Source of the DNA: Fictibacillus arsenicus | GTDB taxonomy: Bacteria > Bacillota > Bacilli > Bacillales > Fictibacillaceae | Length of the DNA: 64,000 nt | Assembly: GCF_001642935.1 (NCBI RefSeq) | Contig: NZ_CP016761.1 | Coordinates: 1,860,001 to 1,924,000, forward strand | Direction of reading: 5' to 3' | Part shown: positions 63,014-64,000 of the stretch, one piece after another | Layout: each line of letters opens with the position of its first letter | Numbering within the stretch: the stretch's first letter is position 1 | Notes under the pieces: generated by a model | The model's database searches: none | Told to the model about the DNA's origin: nothing | The model's input: the letters and a program-made list of their open reading frames with translations, nothing else | Translations under genes and position numbers: made by a program

Positions 63014-64000
63014 ATGGAATACGTAATTGACATGCGGAATATCCGTAAAGAATTTCCGGGAATCGTAGCAAATGACAATATTACCCTTCAGGTTAAAAAA
63101 GGTGAGATTCATGCACTTCTTGGAGAGAATGGTGCCGGGAAATCAACGTTGATGAATGTCTTGTTCGGACTTTATGAACCTGAACAAGGTGAAATATACG
63201 TTAAAGGCAATAAAGTGGTGAACAATGATCCGAATATTGCAAACTCACTTGGTATTGGGATGGTTCATCAGCACTTTATGCTCGTTGATAAATTTACCGT
63301 TACGGAAAATATCATTCTAGGAAAAGAGCCTACAAAAGGCGGAAAAGTAGATTTACAAACAGCCGCTAAGGAAGTTCAGGCACTTTCTGATCAATATGGA
63401 CTCAGAGTGGATCCATACGCAAAGGTCGAGGACATCTCAGTCGGAATGCAGCAGAGAGTAGAGATCTTAAAGACTCTTTATCGAGGTGCAGATATTCTTA
63501 TATTTGATGAACCTACTGCAGTTTTAACTCCTCAGGAGATTGTAGAACTGATTCAGATTATGAGAAAACTAGTAAGTGAAGGTAAATCCATCATTCTAAT
63601 CACTCATAAGCTGAAAGAAATTATGGAAGTGTGTGACCGCTGTACAGTCATTAGAAGAGGAAGAGGCGTTGGTACAGTTGACGTTAAGGATTCCAATCCG
63701 GACTCACTTGCAGCGATGATGGTAGGGCGTGAAGTGAATTTTACAGTTATCAAAGGAATCTCAGAACCAAAAGAATCTGTTTTGACGATAAAAGATCTTG
63801 TTGTTTTAGACAGCCGTAAAGTTCCCGCTGTAAATGGATTGAACCTGACTGTTAAAGCTGGTGAGATTGTCGGGATTGCAGGTGTTGACGGAAATGGTCA
63901 ATCAGAGCTCTTAGAGGCAATAACAGGACTTCGAAAAGCAAATGAAGGTTCCATTCATTTAAGAGATAAAGATATTACAAACAAATCACCTCGAAGTGTT
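63014..64000 (+). CDS. ABC transporter ATP-binding protein, nucleoside type (3' end outside window)
   Basis: The frame is open from ATG 63014 to the right edge (329 codons). It encodes the first ATPase domain and the start of a second, as in NupO/RbsA-like double ATPases. Visible motifs are Walker A GENGAGKST (about residues 37-45), Q-loop GMVHQHFML, a variant signature SVGMQQRVEI in place of LSGGQ, Walker B ILIFDEPTA and the H-loop ITHKL. The second half begins LTIKDLVVLD with GVDGNGQSEL as its P-loop. AAGGGGGG lies 11 nt upstream. It energises uptake with the BMP lipoprotein. Confidence 0.92.
   Translation, partial: MEYVIDMRNIRKEFPGIVANDNITLQVKKGEIHALLGENGAGKSTLMNVLFGLYEPEQGEIYVKGNKVVNNDPNIANSLGIGMVHQHFMLVDKFTVTENIILGKEPTKGGKVDLQTAAKEVQALSDQYGLRVDPYAKVEDISVGMQQRVEILKTLYRGADILIFDEPTAVLTPQEIVELIQIMRKLVSEGKSIILITHKLKEIMEVCDRCTVIRRGRGVGTVDVKDSNPDSLAAMMVGREVNFTVIKGISEPKESVLTIKDLVVLDSRKVPAVNGLNLTVKAGEIVGIAGVDGNGQSELLEAITGLRKANEGSIHLRDKDITNKSPRSV

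Noticed and set aside
1-64000. tRNA, rRNA, T-box or known riboswitch genes
   Set aside because: I looked for T-box (GGTGGNACCGCG-type), lysine, FMN and purine signatures near proS, asd, ribF and the transporter genes and saw none.

Overview
The window is a contiguous, almost entirely co-directional (+ strand) block of core chromosome from a low-GC, endospore-forming, motile Firmicute of the Bacillaceae. Gene order follows the Bacillus subtilis fla/che - rpsB - polC - nusA/infB - pnp - spoVF/dap - spoIIIE region closely. Spore genes (dpaA/dpaB, tepA, ylzJ, spoIIIE, mlpA), PolC, FliY, CheC/CheD and RNase J all point to Bacillales. The genus cannot be fixed from sequence reading alone; a Fictibacillus-like Bacillaceae is my guess. 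No rRNA, tRNA, CRISPR array, insertion sequence or prophage was seen.

Region 1 (1-22.8 kb) is the distal part of the fla/che operon. It runs fliI (3' end), fliJ, ylxF, fliK, flgD, a flagellar-operon protein, flgE, swrD, fliL, fliM, fliY, cheY, fliO/fliZ, fliP, fliQ, fliR, flhB, flhA, flhF, flhG, cheB, cheA, cheW, cheC, cheD, sigD. It ends with a FapA/DUF342 gene, an unknown 90-aa gene and a SwrB-like gene. Genes are tightly packed, often overlapping, and I found no internal terminator. The products build the flagellar export gate, hook and switch, and run Bacillus-type chemotaxis with its CheC/CheD/FliY adaptation and phosphatase arm.

Region 2 (22.8-36.8 kb) holds translation, envelope and replication genes: rpsB, tsf, pyrH, frr, uppS, cdsA, dxr, rasP, proS, polC. 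Region 3 (36.8-47.2 kb) is the rimP-nusA-rnpM-ylxQ-infB-ylxP-rbfA operon, then truB, ribF, rpsO and pnp. Region 4 (47.2-60.6 kb) carries ylxY, mlpA, dpaA-dpaB (dipicolinate), asd-dapG-dapA (aspartate/lysine/DAP), rnjB, tepA-ylzJ and spoIIIE. Region 5 (61-64 kb) has a GntR regulator (YmfC-like), a BMP-family nucleoside-type lipoprotein and the start of its ABC ATPase.

The main unexplained signal is a dispersed, structured intergenic repeat: five near-full copies and one half copy in both orientations. Every copy sits just behind a terminator or terminator-like hairpin at a transcription-unit boundary between 24.7 and 60.9 kb, and none lies in the fla/che operon. Three copies carry an extra nested module. 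Other points of interest are a hairpin between the Shine-Dalgarno sequence and start codon of swrD, leader hairpins before rpsB, rimP, rpsO and asd, an unusual sigD-distal gene set, an apparently intact RNase J2 active-site motif, and loss of ymxH from its usual place.
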